Assembly (NCBI GenBank): GCA_020726505.1
Contig: JAHLEZ010000018.1
Span: 1,550,001-1,614,000, forward strand
Direction of reading: 5' to 3'
Origin: Leptodontidium sp. MPI-SDFR-AT-0119
Lineage: Eukaryota > Ascomycota > Leotiomycetes > Helotiales > Leptodontidiaceae
DNA length: 64,000 nt
The position numbers were made by a program, and so were the translations under genes. This document shows, piece by piece, positions 46,802-57,520 of this stretch (position 1 is the stretch's first letter; every line of letters begins with the position of its first letter). The notes beneath the pieces were generated by a model. The model made no database searches and was not told where the DNA came from. It was given only the letters and a program-made list of their open reading frames with translations.

Positions 46802-47994
46802 ATGGCGAAAGATCCCAACAATGTCGTCGATGCCGTACGACAATCCCCTCCCCTCGATATGGGCCCCTACGACCCCTCTGGCGTATCAGGGAAGACAATC
46901 ATAATAACAGGAGGAGCATCTGGGTTTGGCGAGGGGTTCTCGAGGAAGTGGGCAGCTCACGGCGCGAATATCATCATCGCAGATGTCAGCAACGGACAAC
47001 CACTTGTTGAGGAGATACGCAAGGCTGGGGGGACTGCACATTACGTCCGCTGCGATGTTACGCACTGGCAGTCACAAGTTGATTTGTTTCGTGAAGCTGC
47101 CAAGCTCAGTCCGCGGGGTACGATTGATGCGGTGGTCTGCAATGCTGGGATCACAGATAAAGGAACCCCCTTTACGGATCCTATTGGTATGGACAAGGAG
47201 GAACCGCCAAAGCCTGACTTCAAGACGATTGATGTCAATCTGATTGGAGTTATGTACTCGGTACATTTGGCAATGCATTGGTTGCCTCTTAATGAGAAGC
47301 CGAAGAATAATCTTGGGGGGTATTCGCCTGATCGACATATTTTGTTGATTGGGTCTGTGGCGTCTCTTCTACCAATTCCTCTTCTTGTTCAGTACGGGGC
47401 ATCAAAGCATGCTGTACTTGGTCTTTTTGTGAGTTGAATACCCTTTGGTAGTTGCAGTCCTGACATTTTGCAGAGATCGTTACGTTCTACTTCCTTTGTC
47501 AAAGGCATTCGAGTCAACAGTAAGTAAATATCTATCTCTTCTGGGTTCATTCTGATGGTTTTAGTGCTCTGTCCATACTTCATCGACACACCCCTCATCA
47601 CACCTGCCGGACGTTCGCTACTACTTGGTGGAGCAATGGGAAAGCCAGATGATGTGGTTGATGCTGGTACAAGATTGATGGCCGACTCTACAATCCATGG
47701 ACGAGCCTTGGTTATTGGGCCTAGTGTCAAGATCGATGATGAATGGAAGCTTCTTCCGGAGGATACGCCGAATGTTGATAATGTGGCTGTGTGGGAAGTT
47801 CTTGGGAGTGACTTTATCGAAGTTGGTATGTGCAATTTCCCTTTGTCTTGACCCTGCTGACATTTGTAGATGCATTCACACGGAGATTCGTGTCTGTTCT
47901 CAATGCTGTTGAACGAGTACGAGGTTGGGCTGGTTGGGGATATGACTTTGTACGAATGCTAGCATATCCTGTGACCTCGAGACTGAGGAAGTGA
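46802..47994 (+). CDS. Short-chain dehydrogenase/reductase
   Basis: Exons 46802-47428, 47474-47519, 47565-47825 and 47870-47994 with three short GT-AG introns (44-45 nt) give 352 aa. The Rossmann NAD(P)-binding motif is TGGASGFG (residues 36-43), followed by the acidic IIIADVSN strand end, which favours NAD. The CNAGI motif is at 113-117, and the catalytic Ser185, Tyr198 and Lys202 lie in GSVAS and YGASK. The C-terminal part, about 80 aa beyond the SDR core, is specific to this fungal subgroup, which is close to 15-hydroxyprostaglandin dehydrogenase-like enzymes. It is an oxidoreductase on an unknown alcohol or ketone. It is intact, unlike the SDR relic at 29.9 kb. Confidence 0.92.
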
Positions 47995-48011
47995 TTGTAA
48001 TGAATTATTGG

Positions 48012-48332
48012 TCATATAGACATAGATATAGGTGATCCTGCGCTTGGATTACTCTCTCCCACCGTGTTGTTCTGCGCCGCCCTGTCCCCATTATACCCTG
48101 AAGGTTGACTACTTTCTCCTATTGTCTTTTTGTGCGTTACCCTGAAGTCGGTTTGAGCGCAGAGAGGACACTTGTCAGGCCACTTCTCTCTGTAAAGCTT
48201 AACGCAGTTGGTTTGCACCTCCAGCGTTCGCTTTTTGCCTTTACAAAAACCTCTCTTTTCCCTGTTTCTTGACTTGAAGGCCTCTTGGCTGATCTCGCCT
48301 GTATCTACAGTACTTTCATTGCCACGGATCCT
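48012..48332 (-). other. ATG-less minus-strand open frame with CPLC motif
   Basis: A minus-strand frame of about 106 codons, open from 48332 to the stop at 48012, reads KKRTLEVQTNCVKLYREKWP and DKCPLCAQTDF. An upstream frame ending at 48333 is also protein-like. With only two pairs of Cys it could be a zinc-binding tail of a decayed gene or chance. It overlaps the 3' UTR region of the SDR gene. Confidence 0.25.
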
Positions 48333-48417
48333 TTAGCTTCGATTCTTCGGCGAGTTTGCGATCATCTCTGAGCGCGGTTTCCTACCTTGGATCCTACAAT
48401 AGATCAAGAGGTTTCCC

Positions 48418-49090
48418 GTGCTGAGACCTAGTTGCACTTTCATTCTTCTCTCAAATGTTGTCTGTCTCGAATGTCTCCTCGTTCCTTCCTGTTGGAGTGA
48501 CGCTGAGCTTCTCTTCATTGCCTGCCACGCTCTTCTTCTTCTTCTTCCTCTTCAACCTCTTCGTTCTCTTCCTCCTCTTCATTATCCTCCTCTTGTCTTC
48601 GGCCCCATTCAACCCCCAAACCTCGATTCAACAACCAGAATATGATGTGGGTGGCAGCGTCAGAAGTTATATGACGACCATCCCTTCATGTCCTCCTCGG
48701 TACGTCCTCCCTCCTGGACAAGCGCTGGGTAGGGTTGGGCTGGGCTGGTCTTTCCTGGGTCACAGCTCTGCTCCTTCCTATCCCATGTTGAACTCCCGGG
48801 ACTCAGTTGCACCTTCATTCTTCTCAAAAACCCGTCTTCTCTTTATTACTTAAGTCCGTGCCACGCTCTTCTTCTTCCTTTCTTCTTCCTCTTCCTCCAC
48901 TTTGTTTTCTTCCACTTCTTCCCCTTTTCTCCCTCTACGCCGTCCTCTTCATCCTCCTCGTCTTCTTCCTTCTCATCGTCTTCGACCCTTTTTGTCGTCG
49001 CCCCCATCGAGCCCCCAGCCTCAATCGAACGACCGGGACACGATGTGGCAGCGACAGAATTACGACGATCCCTTCCTGACTCCTCATCCT
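48418..49090. repeat. Tandem duplication of the esterase gene 5' end
   Basis: Two diverged direct copies, about 48418-48705 and 48790-49090. Shared blocks in the same order are AGTTGCAC.TTCATTCTTCTC, TGCCACGCTCTTCTTCTTC, a C/T-rich stretch ending CCTCTTCAT.CTCCTC, then the region of the start codon (GATGTGG..GGCAGCG.CAGAA, GACGA.CCCTTC). Copy B holds the ATG of the esterase gene; copy A has lost an equivalent frame. Confidence 0.75.
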
Positions 49091-50271
49091 GATCCAAGCC
49101 CACCGCCCGATCGATTCCGCTGGGCGAGACCACGTCGAACGCTATTCCGTTCCCGACACAAGATCATCATCGCCCTCATCCTAATTGCAATCCTGGGCAT
49201 GATCAGATTGCCAACCACCCAGATGTCTACAATCGAGATCTACAACAGCACCACCATCCCATACGCTGCCTTCCAACCTCCTGAAGCTGGTCGATACCGT
49301 GCCCCCGATATCGTCGATGCCTTTCAATCCTACAAGTTCCGAAATACCTGCAATGTCTCCTCCCTCGATCTGCACACCCCCTTCAGTCCACTCTGCACCG
49401 ATCAAGCTTCGATGTTGACTGCTATGTCTTCTGGTGGACGAATTGGCCTTGATGCTCCATACTTGCCTCGAGGTTGTGATATGAGATGGTTCACTACGGA
49501 GGAGATCTGCGAGATACTTGGACGATTCGATAAGGTGGTGTTGGTTGGGGATTCGATGTTGAGGCATATCATTGGGAGTTTGAACATCTTGATACGGAAG
49601 GATTTGGGATATGGGGCTGTTACGAATTGGAACTTTTCTCTTCAAGAAAGGTTGGTCATCCCCTCTTGATACCGAGCTGACTTGTGTAGGAAGGAATGTT
49701 TCTGTAATGAGCAGTTTGATGTGAAGGCTTGTTCTGTTCAAGGGATTTACAAGACGGAAGATGTCATGGCTCATGATCCTGAGAGTGTTGCTTGTTCGAA
49801 TCCGATCAATGTCATTAGTGAGTTCTGACCCACTCGAGAGTTCCCTCTGATTTTGTAGTGGAAGAAATCGTCAAGTATCCGATCCCCAAGGATGAGCTCG
49901 ATCGACTTGCAGATACCGCAGGGGAGACATTCATTCTCGGGCATGGTCTTTGGAGTAATCTGGATTTGCAGATGTCGGTGAATTGGCTGGATAGTGTATT
50001 GAGTGTGATTGATTTGAAGCATGGGTTGTTTGTGACACCAAATGCAGCTGGGAAAGAGAAGCCGGATGACTGGATTGTGACGCAAGGGAATAAGGCGTTG
50101 ATGTTGTATGAGGAGGCAATGGGGAAGGTGGTACGTCAGCGAGGGATCGATCATTTGGGGACGTGGAATATGAGTATTCAGAGTAATAAGTATGATGGGG
50201 TTCACTTGGATATGAGGGGGAATTTGGTGAAGGCGATGATGGTAGTGAATTGGTTGAATTTGGTGGGGTAA
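49043..50271 (+). CDS. PC-esterase-like type II membrane protein
   Basis: Exons 49043-49650, 49690-49817 and 49859-50271 give 382 aa; the introns are only 39 and 41 nt, with GT-AG ends and a CTGAC branch-like site. Residues about 40-54 (IIIALILIAILGMI) after a basic stretch form a signal anchor, so the bulk faces the Golgi or ER lumen. VLVGDSMLRH (GDS at 169-171) and the C-terminal DGVHLD (Asp358, His361) are the SGNH/PC-esterase motifs known from PMR5, TBL and Cas1p, enzymes that O-acetylate or de-acetylate polysaccharides. A role in decorating cell-wall or capsule-like glycans is inferred. Several Cys residues lie between the two motifs. A diverged copy of its 5' end lies just upstream. Confidence 0.82.
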
Positions 50272-51028
50272 TTTGATGATTGTGGATATAAGATGTGAGG
50301 TGAGATGTGATGTGATGGGAGTCCGTTGGGAAGGAGTGTGGCGTGGGACGTATTGTAGAGACTCTGCTTCCTCCACCTGTACCTCACCTATGGTAGAAGA
50401 TCTGCTCAAATGTTTTGATTGCCAATGTTCCGCATGCTCGAATTGGTTCAAATTTGAGCATAACACTCAAGTTTTGATTTCAACCATAGCCTTGGGGATG
50501 AGTCTTGCATCGAACTTGGAACAAAGTCGTTATATCATAAGGAACAGCTGGATTGGAGTGTTACGCAAGATATTCATATCCGATCCCTATCGTGGAGATG
50601 CCGAAACTATTGGGAGAGGAGCCGCGATACAAAGTGCCGGTACGGGGTATCGGGGAATCCTTGAGATCTCCGCACCATCACCAAGTTCTATTGGCTTACA
50701 ATGATAATCGAGTCACCCGAAACATTTCCCCGTTTCTTTTACTAGCCGACATCGCGTGGAACCACTTTAGCTCGTTCCCGGGTTTCACCCGTTCAGCCCC
50801 GTCCAGCCACCTTTACTTAGTGGAATCAAGTGCTTGTCGCCCATCGAAAATAAGGCGACGAATCGATGTCTCTCGTGGGAAGTGTTGTGAGCGAATAGCA
50901 GCCACATTGTGCTCTGACTCGCCGTCACCTCAACATAATAACATTGACCATCCGACACCGTCAAACCCGAATCGTGTCCTCGAAGGTGTTTGTGTGGATA
51001 TAAACGTGGTAAGTCATCAACCAACATC
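50272..51028. other. Intergenic
   Basis: About 760 bp between two plus-strand genes. Frames up to 188 codons cross it without start, domain or splice evidence. No regulatory site was recognised. Confidence 0.4.
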
Positions 51029-52242
51029 ATGGATAACTCTGTGGAGGATAATTCACGAGCCCTGGGCTACCTCGCCCTTATCACTTCGCTTTTTATTCTT
51101 GGTCTCCTTTGCTTCTTAGCGAGAATATTTTCGCGGGCCATCCCATCATACCGGCTGAATGCGTCCGACTATGTAAGCGCGGTTGCAGTGGTAAGTATTG
51201 GGGTCGGGGCCCCATTGAATGAGCGTCGGCGGTTCTGACAATAATAATAGATCACAATCACCGTGGCATACTCGCTCTTCGTGGCAAGCATTCATAAGGG
51301 GTTAGGACGTCACATCCAGTTTCTCACGGGTGAAACCATTGTTGATATATTACGCTTCTCGGTTTTCGTGAAGCTATTCGGCACCACGGGAGCAACCTTG
51401 ATAAGGCTCTCGATAGCGTTGCAACTGCTTCCGTTCAGCACGTCGGTGACGTGGAAAGCAGCCCTCTGGGGTATTGCGGCCTTAGAAGTAGCTAGTCTTG
51501 TTGCTCTCATACTGTTCACCTTCTTACAGGTCCTGCCGGTCTCAGTAAACTGGGATGGATCTGGTTATACGGGGCGGATAGTAGCGATCTATGTTTTCAT
51601 CGGTAAGTTGACGAAGAGCAAGAGCATTCTGCTACCTGGATTCAGCATTAATTCTCAGCAGGGGCGTCCGTTTTTGGTGATCTGTGGTGTTCGATCATGC
51701 CCTTGTTTCTTATCTGGGACCTCAGCCGGAGCAAATTGGAACGCTGTCTTCTCTCGATGCTTATTACGCTGGGTCTTTGTGCGACCGCAGCAGCAATTAC
51801 AACTCTGGTTTTGTTACTCAGGCTGCGGAAATCCTCTGATGCCTTGCGAGATAGTCTCCCGATATATACATGGTGCTTGGTGGAGGAGGCTACTCTCTTA
51901 GTGGCCTCTTGCGCTCCACTCCTGAAGGCGCTTGTTGAAAAAGCTCTTCGTCGATTAGGCTTCCCGGGATTTCGTAATATCCCAAGAGAACTGGGTGATT
52001 ATCCATCCAACCGACTTTCGCATAAGTCTCGATGGCACATCACTCGGAAATCGGGCAAACAACATGGCAGCACATCACAATACCATGCCAATACTGCTGT
52101 GGTGAAAGACTCCGGGGATGGCTCGAACGCACTGCCATCATACAACACAGACCACAGCAACAGCGACTTCGGCCCTCCTTCAACCAAGGTCGCCGTATCA
52201 ATACGAATGGAAGGCCTGGCGCGGAATGGCGATTTCACTTAA
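51029..52242 (+). CDS. Rhodopsin-domain (Pth11-like) membrane protein
   Basis: Exons 51029-51190, 51251-51602 and 51662-52242 with 60- and 59-nt GT-AG introns give 364 aa. Up to seven hydrophobic helices are seen between residues about 12 and 280 (YLALITSLFILGLLCFLARIF, ALWGIAALEVASLVALILF, LLSMLITLGLCATAAAITTLVLLL, EEATLLVASCAPLL). The order, with a conserved acidic/aromatic loop, resembles the fungal rhodopsin-like integral membrane family expanded in Pezizomycotina, of which Pth11 is the best known. The last 90 residues are hydrophilic and likely cytosolic. A sensing role is inferred from the family; no CFEM domain is present, so it belongs to the shorter group. Confidence 0.85.
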
Positions 52243-53005
52243 GGCGTTGGATCCCTTAGGTGGACCAGTACAGGGTGTATCGAGCATAGACGACGAGGCT
52301 TCGCTTTTGAAACGTACGGAGATTGATATAAGTTTCAGGAAATGGATGGATGACTCTCTGGTGTAACTGCCGTTGCTTCTTGACACGACCTGCTTCCTCG
52401 AGTAGCTCAACACGAAAGTACCATATACATGTCCTGTTCTTTCACCCTCACATGTATTTGATCCCAGGCTTGTTCGGTACTGTTTTCTAGAATCGCGGTG
52501 TGTGTTACAGTATCGTATACTTTGTCCTCGGGTCATTTGCATTTATTTTAAATGCCAATTAACGTAAGTCGTGGCGTAACCAGACATATAGCGTCAAGCA
52601 TCACCACAAGCGTTGTTTGATGCCTTAGATTCTCCAAACCTACCATCTTTGACCAGCGCAACTTAGCTTCCAAGATTTCTAAAATAAGAAAGATTCCCGG
52701 GATAAATAAATTGATTATTAAAGGAGAATAAACGCCTTATATAAGAGCATTAAAAATGATATTAGAGTTGGTGCGGCTTTGTGTTCCCGGCTCGGAAAGA
52801 GGATAGTGAGATATATTTATGCACAGGCCTAAGACTCTATTTTTAAACCACGCAGCGAGCATGTATACTTTCTTTTTCTCTTATTCAGCTCCGTTTTCTC
52901 CACCATCTTCTCTAAAACCTTGAAACCTTACAGCATTAATTGCCGACCACTTTCTTCTACCTACGTGTCTACCTCTCGGGGCATTGTCCATCAAGCCTTG
53001 TCAAA
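52243..53005. other. AT-rich intergenic region upstream of the HET gene
   Basis: About 760 bp, becoming AT-rich from about 52540 to 52870 (AATAAATTGATTATTAAAGG, TAGTGAGATATATTTATGC). The 52680-52840 stretch may be a decayed repeat. The final 100 bp are C/T-rich, as in fungal 5' UTRs. Confidence 0.45.
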
Positions 53006-55642
53006 ATGAGCATGAGTACGATTCTTGAAAAGAATGAGGCACTCGTACCTCAGCCTTCGGAAATGGACGACGACGACGACGACGATTCGGAAACAGGAAA
53101 AGTGTGTTTTTGGTGTAGAGGCGGGGTTATCCTTCCGAGATTCACGAACAAGACAGATCGGATGTGCGAAGTCTGTGACCGCGCCCATGTATTCAACCTC
53201 CTCCTGCACCAGGCTGAAAAGTACGCTCCTGAGAATTTCGAGAAGCTGGAATTGGATTGGGTGGATAGGCATGCCGCCAATGTACACTGTCCTCTTTGCC
53301 GTCTGGTTGTCCATTGTCTGCAAGAGGCGTACGGCGAAGCTCCTACAGACGCTTTCTGGCAGGATGGGCAAATCGGTGGTCAGAAAGTGAAATGCTTCAT
53401 CGAACAATTTTTGCCCGAGGGCCACGATTGGAAAGGCTCCATGTCGTTTGGCTGCCTGCTCATTACAACCGAGCCTCCCCTGAAAGATCTCATTGATGGC
53501 CCTCAATTGCCCAACAGAACGATACTTCATCAACCTAGGGTGGTACTGCTAGCTGAAGGATGCCTTGAAGCTCGACACGCTTTTGGTGGTGTGAAAAGAC
53601 GAAAGCTGTGGCCGGAAGTCGATCCTTCACTCGCAGGGCTGTGGATTAAATTCTGCCAAGAAGCGCATCTATTCAAGAGACCGCATGAACAGTTACTAGA
53701 GGTTATAAGACTCATCGACATCGAAAACGGCTGCTTGGTCGACTCGCCATCACCCGATTGCGAATACTACGCGCTTAGTTATGTCTGGGGGGGACCACAG
53801 AAGTTCTCCTCAACAACTGCTACTAAGGTCGAATTTCAGCAGCCAGGCTCGCTCTTGCCTACCAACACCAATATTCCCTGGACTATTCGGGATTTTCTAA
53901 CAATCGTAGCCGCTTTAGGCGGGCGATATGCGTGGGTAGACTCACTTTGCATTATCCAAGATGATCCGAATGATATACGTCTCATAGTACAGGCCATGGA
54001 TATCATCTACGAGAATGCTACAATCACTATTGTATCTGCATCTGGAACCAGTGCACATGATGGTATTCCAGGCGTTAGACCAGGCACTCGGCGGTCGATG
54101 CAAGGACGGGAGGTGATCCATCGCCAAGCACTTGGGGTGCCCCTCCCACCTCTAGACGAGGCTATCGATAGATCAACCTGGAATTCAAGAGGATGGACTT
54201 ACCAAGAGAGCATCCTGTCGCGGCGAATGCTAGTATTTACCGATAGTCAGATGCACTATAAGTGTATTAATGGTTGTACGGCATGTGAAGAGACTTGCGA
54301 AGATGCGTATAAAGATGCCAATAAAGATGCCAAACCACAGCAAATCGCGTCTAGATCGGAATTGCATTCATACGAGCCTAAGATGCTGGTAAAAACGGTG
54401 TCAACGGACCCACATCACGGAATACATAATAGTATTAGTTGGTGGGTCCATCTTGTCCGGGAAATTTGTCGTCGCAAAACAACTGAGCCAAAAGATCGTC
54501 TCCATGCACTAGATGGAATTCTTCAGCATCTCAGGAGCCTGTTCGACAACCACGAATTCGTGTGGGGTATGCCTACGTCCGCCCTTGACGTGGCACTACT
54601 CTGGAGACCTTTTGGGGAAAGTTCGTCATCAATCCGAAGCCCCGCCATCGATAATTCGGGGGTTGTCATTCCGAGTTGGTCATGGGCTGGTTGGACTGGT
54701 GAGATACACTATCGAGTATGGAACCTATGCGAGACTGCATACTCATTGGTGTCATGGATTGACGTTACCAACAAGAATGAACCAGCATCTGAGCGGCAGT
54801 TTAAAGCGAGTACTTGCGGTGCGCCTACCCACGCGTGGCTCAATGAAAATGGATGGCGGAGGCAAAAGGGCGAGGACAGTGTAGGCGCTTACTACCTGAA
54901 AGGAGATTCAAGTAAGATTCGATACGCACACCCACTTACATTTGGACCTGACGAAGGACCTATACGGGCTGTCGATAAAAACACCGGGGAGTTGAACTTC
55001 TTTGCCCAAACAGCCGAGTTTGCCATTCCCAAGAAGCACATCGAGGAACGAGCCGGTGTTATTTCAGAGTTAGATGAAAACTCCAATATACGACATTTAT
55101 GTTTATTCGACAAGGAAGGGCATGTTGCCGGAGTTGTGTTAGCTGACCCGGATGTTCTGAAATCCCTCAATCAGGAAAATTTTGAGTGCGTGGCGATTGT
55201 CAACACGACTCTCACCCGTGTAGAATGGGATCAGTGCTATGACGACGAAGAGCAACGATTCAAGCATTTAACCGAATATCCTCGTGTGAAGAGGGTGCCC
55301 GGCGAGAATATCAAATGGAAGCCACAAACAGTGGACAAAGAAGAACATTGGGACTTTTATGAGTCATGTTGGCATCCGACAAAGACTATCACCACCTGCC
55401 CATTCCACGATACCAAGGGGTATGACGAGTCTTTCTGCGTTAGCCCGTTTCGGTCTATACACCCCATGGCTGGCCCCTTTCCATTCGATCCAAGGTACTA
55501 TAGTATTTGGAGACCATGGCCACTGAACGAGGTGCTGCTAATAGAGCGGCGTGGTGATATCGCCTTTCGCATTGGAGTTGGGTATGTCCATTACGACGCC
55601 TGGACACCAGTTACTACAGAGAAACATATAAGGCTTCGATGA
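53006..55642 (+). CDS. HET-domain protein with N-terminal Cys pairs
   Basis: One intronless frame of 878 aa from ATG 53006. Before the HET domain are three CxxC pairs (Cys34/37, Cys54/57, Cys95/98) that look able to bind zinc. The HET domain runs from about residue 254 to 405: YYALSYVWGG, RYAWVDSLCIIQDD, MDIIYENATITIVSASG, DGIPGVRPG, then the post-domain marker RGWTYQE. HET proteins mediate heterokaryon incompatibility cell death or related innate-type responses in fungi; most members have unknown partners. An unusual Asp run lies near the N-terminus (residues about 20-27). The C-terminal 200 aa (LLIERRGDIAFRIGVGYVH) recur in the broken HET copy at 60.4 kb. Confidence 0.9.
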   Translation: MSMSTILEKNEALVPQPSEMDDDDDDDSETGKVCFWCRGGVILPRFTNKTDRMCEVCDRAHVFNLLLHQAEKYAPENFEKLELDWVDRHAANVHCPLCRLVVHCLQEAYGEAPTDAFWQDGQIGGQKVKCFIEQFLPEGHDWKGSMSFGCLLITTEPPLKDLIDGPQLPNRTILHQPRVVLLAEGCLEARHAFGGVKRRKLWPEVDPSLAGLWIKFCQEAHLFKRPHEQLLEVIRLIDIENGCLVDSPSPDCEYYALSYVWGGPQKFSSTTATKVEFQQPGSLLPTNTNIPWTIRDFLTIVAALGGRYAWVDSLCIIQDDPNDIRLIVQAMDIIYENATITIVSASGTSAHDGIPGVRPGTRRSMQGREVIHRQALGVPLPPLDEAIDRSTWNSRGWTYQESILSRRMLVFTDSQMHYKCINGCTACEETCEDAYKDANKDAKPQQIASRSELHSYEPKMLVKTVSTDPHHGIHNSISWWVHLVREICRRKTTEPKDRLHALDGILQHLRSLFDNHEFVWGMPTSALDVALLWRPFGESSSSIRSPAIDNSGVVIPSWSWAGWTGEIHYRVWNLCETAYSLVSWIDVTNKNEPASERQFKASTCGAPTHAWLNENGWRRQKGEDSVGAYYLKGDSSKIRYAHPLTFGPDEGPIRAVDKNTGELNFFAQTAEFAIPKKHIEERAGVISELDENSNIRHLCLFDKEGHVAGVVLADPDVLKSLNQENFECVAIVNTTLTRVEWDQCYDDEEQRFKHLTEYPRVKRVPGENIKWKPQTVDKEEHWDFYESCWHPTKTITTCPFHDTKGYDESFCVSPFRSIHPMAGPFPFDPRYYSIWRPWPLNEVLLIERRGDIAFRIGVGYVHYDAWTPVTTEKHIRLR

Positions 55643-56166
55643 GAGGGGGTCAACCAGGCCGCTATATAGATACAGATTGGCAGACCCGGCACTTCCCAAG
55701 CCTATCTAGGAACACAAAATATACGAGGGATCGTGTTAGAATTTCTACGAAACATACTACCGGTTTGGTCTGCAGTATTGCTTTTTGTATCCTAATTCTC
55801 TGAAAGGGTAGTGCTGTTTTACCAAGTGCTTCCCACCTTCGAATACGAGCCCAAGAATTCACGGCCTTCTAAGAGATACTGTATACCTTTACAAGGTGCC
55901 TTGAGGTCTTTCGTTGGTCAATTGGCGGTCTCCGCTAGGCGCCTGCCTTAGACGTTGACCCCAGGACTCCAACACTCTATACTTCCAAAGCAAGGACTCT
56001 TAACTTCTATCTCCCTCCCTTTCCTTTCAATAAGAGAAAAGTCTATTACCAGCAATGCTGTTCCCCTCGAAGCACTTCACCAAGACAGACATTCAGCATC
56101 ACCGTTACTCGTCCGAAGAGAACGTCATTTCATGATCGATATTCTCGTGGCCTTCTGGGAAATGAG
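55643..56166. other. Intergenic, no supported gene
   Basis: About 520 bp after the HET stop. A frame from about 55955 overlaps the next relic but has no ATG supported by sequence context. Confidence 0.35.
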
Positions 56167-56570
56167 GTGCAAACCCGAATGGGAACCACGAGAACCGTCA
56201 TTTTACAAAGCCTTTGCCCATGGGTGTTTGGGAAACCCTCGCCTCGCCGCCGGGTGCCTCCTTTGGAATATCAACCCCGCTGCACTCCCTCTGATGCACG
56301 TATCAATATCTTAGAGTGGAAAGTATTGACTCGTTCTTCATCGCCGAATTCTAATGATGGGATTGATAATAAACCTTCGTGCGGTTTGCTGGATATGTTG
56401 TCTTAAGAGATTCGGGAGCATATATGGAAGGACGTTTTGGGGGCCTAATCGGAAGTGGAAGCATCTCTCCACTGACGGAACATCGTGCAGTGGCGTCCTT
56501 GCCAACAACTTTGTTGGCAATCAAACCCAAAACATTAGCTGATTGCCTTTCAAGTTCTTTGATGCAATGA
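56167..56570 (+). pseudogene. 2EXR/F-box-like gene relic
   Basis: One frame reads VLTRSSSPNSNDGIDNKPS then GLLDMLS, a TAA stop (56404-56406), EIREHIWKDVLGA, and a second TAA (56446-56448). The LLxxLxxEIRxxIWKxVLG text is the start of the 2EXR/F-box-like domains common in these fungi. CAA-to-TAA would explain the first stop. The part upstream and downstream is further decayed, and no ATG or intron structure could be supported. Confidence 0.6.
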
Positions 56571-57520
56571 CCTCAAGAGGTAGTATTAGGCTCATATGTA
56601 GGAATCATATTCATTGAATTTGATTGAATCGACTGCGGCAGCCCTTATGATGTGGCAAGGTGATACAGGTCTTTGCGAATCAACAGCCAATAGTTATTGA
56701 GAGCTGATGCAGGAAATGCGTAAGCTATCAATACCCACGAATTAAATGCTTGTCGCGTTCATGTCATATTGTAGAGTCTCCAAGCATCCCATCGTTAACG
56801 CAGTGAACTATGACCTGCCGAATAAATTAAGTGGATTAAGGCTTGAGGGGCCCTTACATGCTCTCAGTCAGACTTTATAATAGAAGGCTAGCATCCATAT
56901 TCTGTTTTGGGCAGAACGTTTTGCCCCCCAATCACCCGTTCAGCATAGACGAGCCTGACTTCAGGGTTCTGCCCAAAGGCGGTGAGCTAAATATTATCCC
57001 CGGCACGTGTAATCCAAGGATGCGGGTGGATTGCAAATCCGGAACACTATTTCTAGAGCTGACAAGATCACGTTAGTGTTTCGAAACAAAGCGCTAATTG
57101 GCTGCAGAGCACGTTGGCTGCGCCACTTTTTTATCGGGACACAGGCGATCGGCCGCGGATAATAATCCTCCGGCTGCAAGTGTCAGCAGCCAAGAACGGA
57201 AGATATACAAGTCATCTTTGTCATGGTTATTCTTGGTGCTGATGTTGTGATTTTTGTAAGTCTGCAGCTGTAGGGCAGGCAGGCAGGCGCAGACTAGCCA
57301 CGCAGCCTTGATGCTTCATCTTACGAGTGAAGTGATGAATGAAGTGAAATATAAAAGACCCTTTGGTCGCTCGACCAAGTTCCCCCTTCCTTACCATCGC
57401 AGTTTACAACTCTACAACAACAAGCTTCTAGTTTCCTATCTCATTTTCCTATTTCCTTATTTCCTTTGTCTTTCTTATTTCCTTGCAAGAAATCCGGAAA
57501 ACCTCACCTTAGTTTTCATA
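56571..57520. other. Intergenic, upstream of the two-domain secreted gene
   Basis: About 950 bp with no supported gene. A TATAAAA box lies at 57350-57356, and the 5' UTR before 57521 is C/T-rich. Confidence 0.45.
57350..57356 (+). promoter_or_regulatory. TATA box of the two-domain secreted gene
   Basis: TATAAAA lies 171 bp upstream of the ATG at 57521. The intervening C/T-rich stretch would be the 5' UTR. Position and context fit a strong core promoter, but no transcript start is known. Confidence 0.5.
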
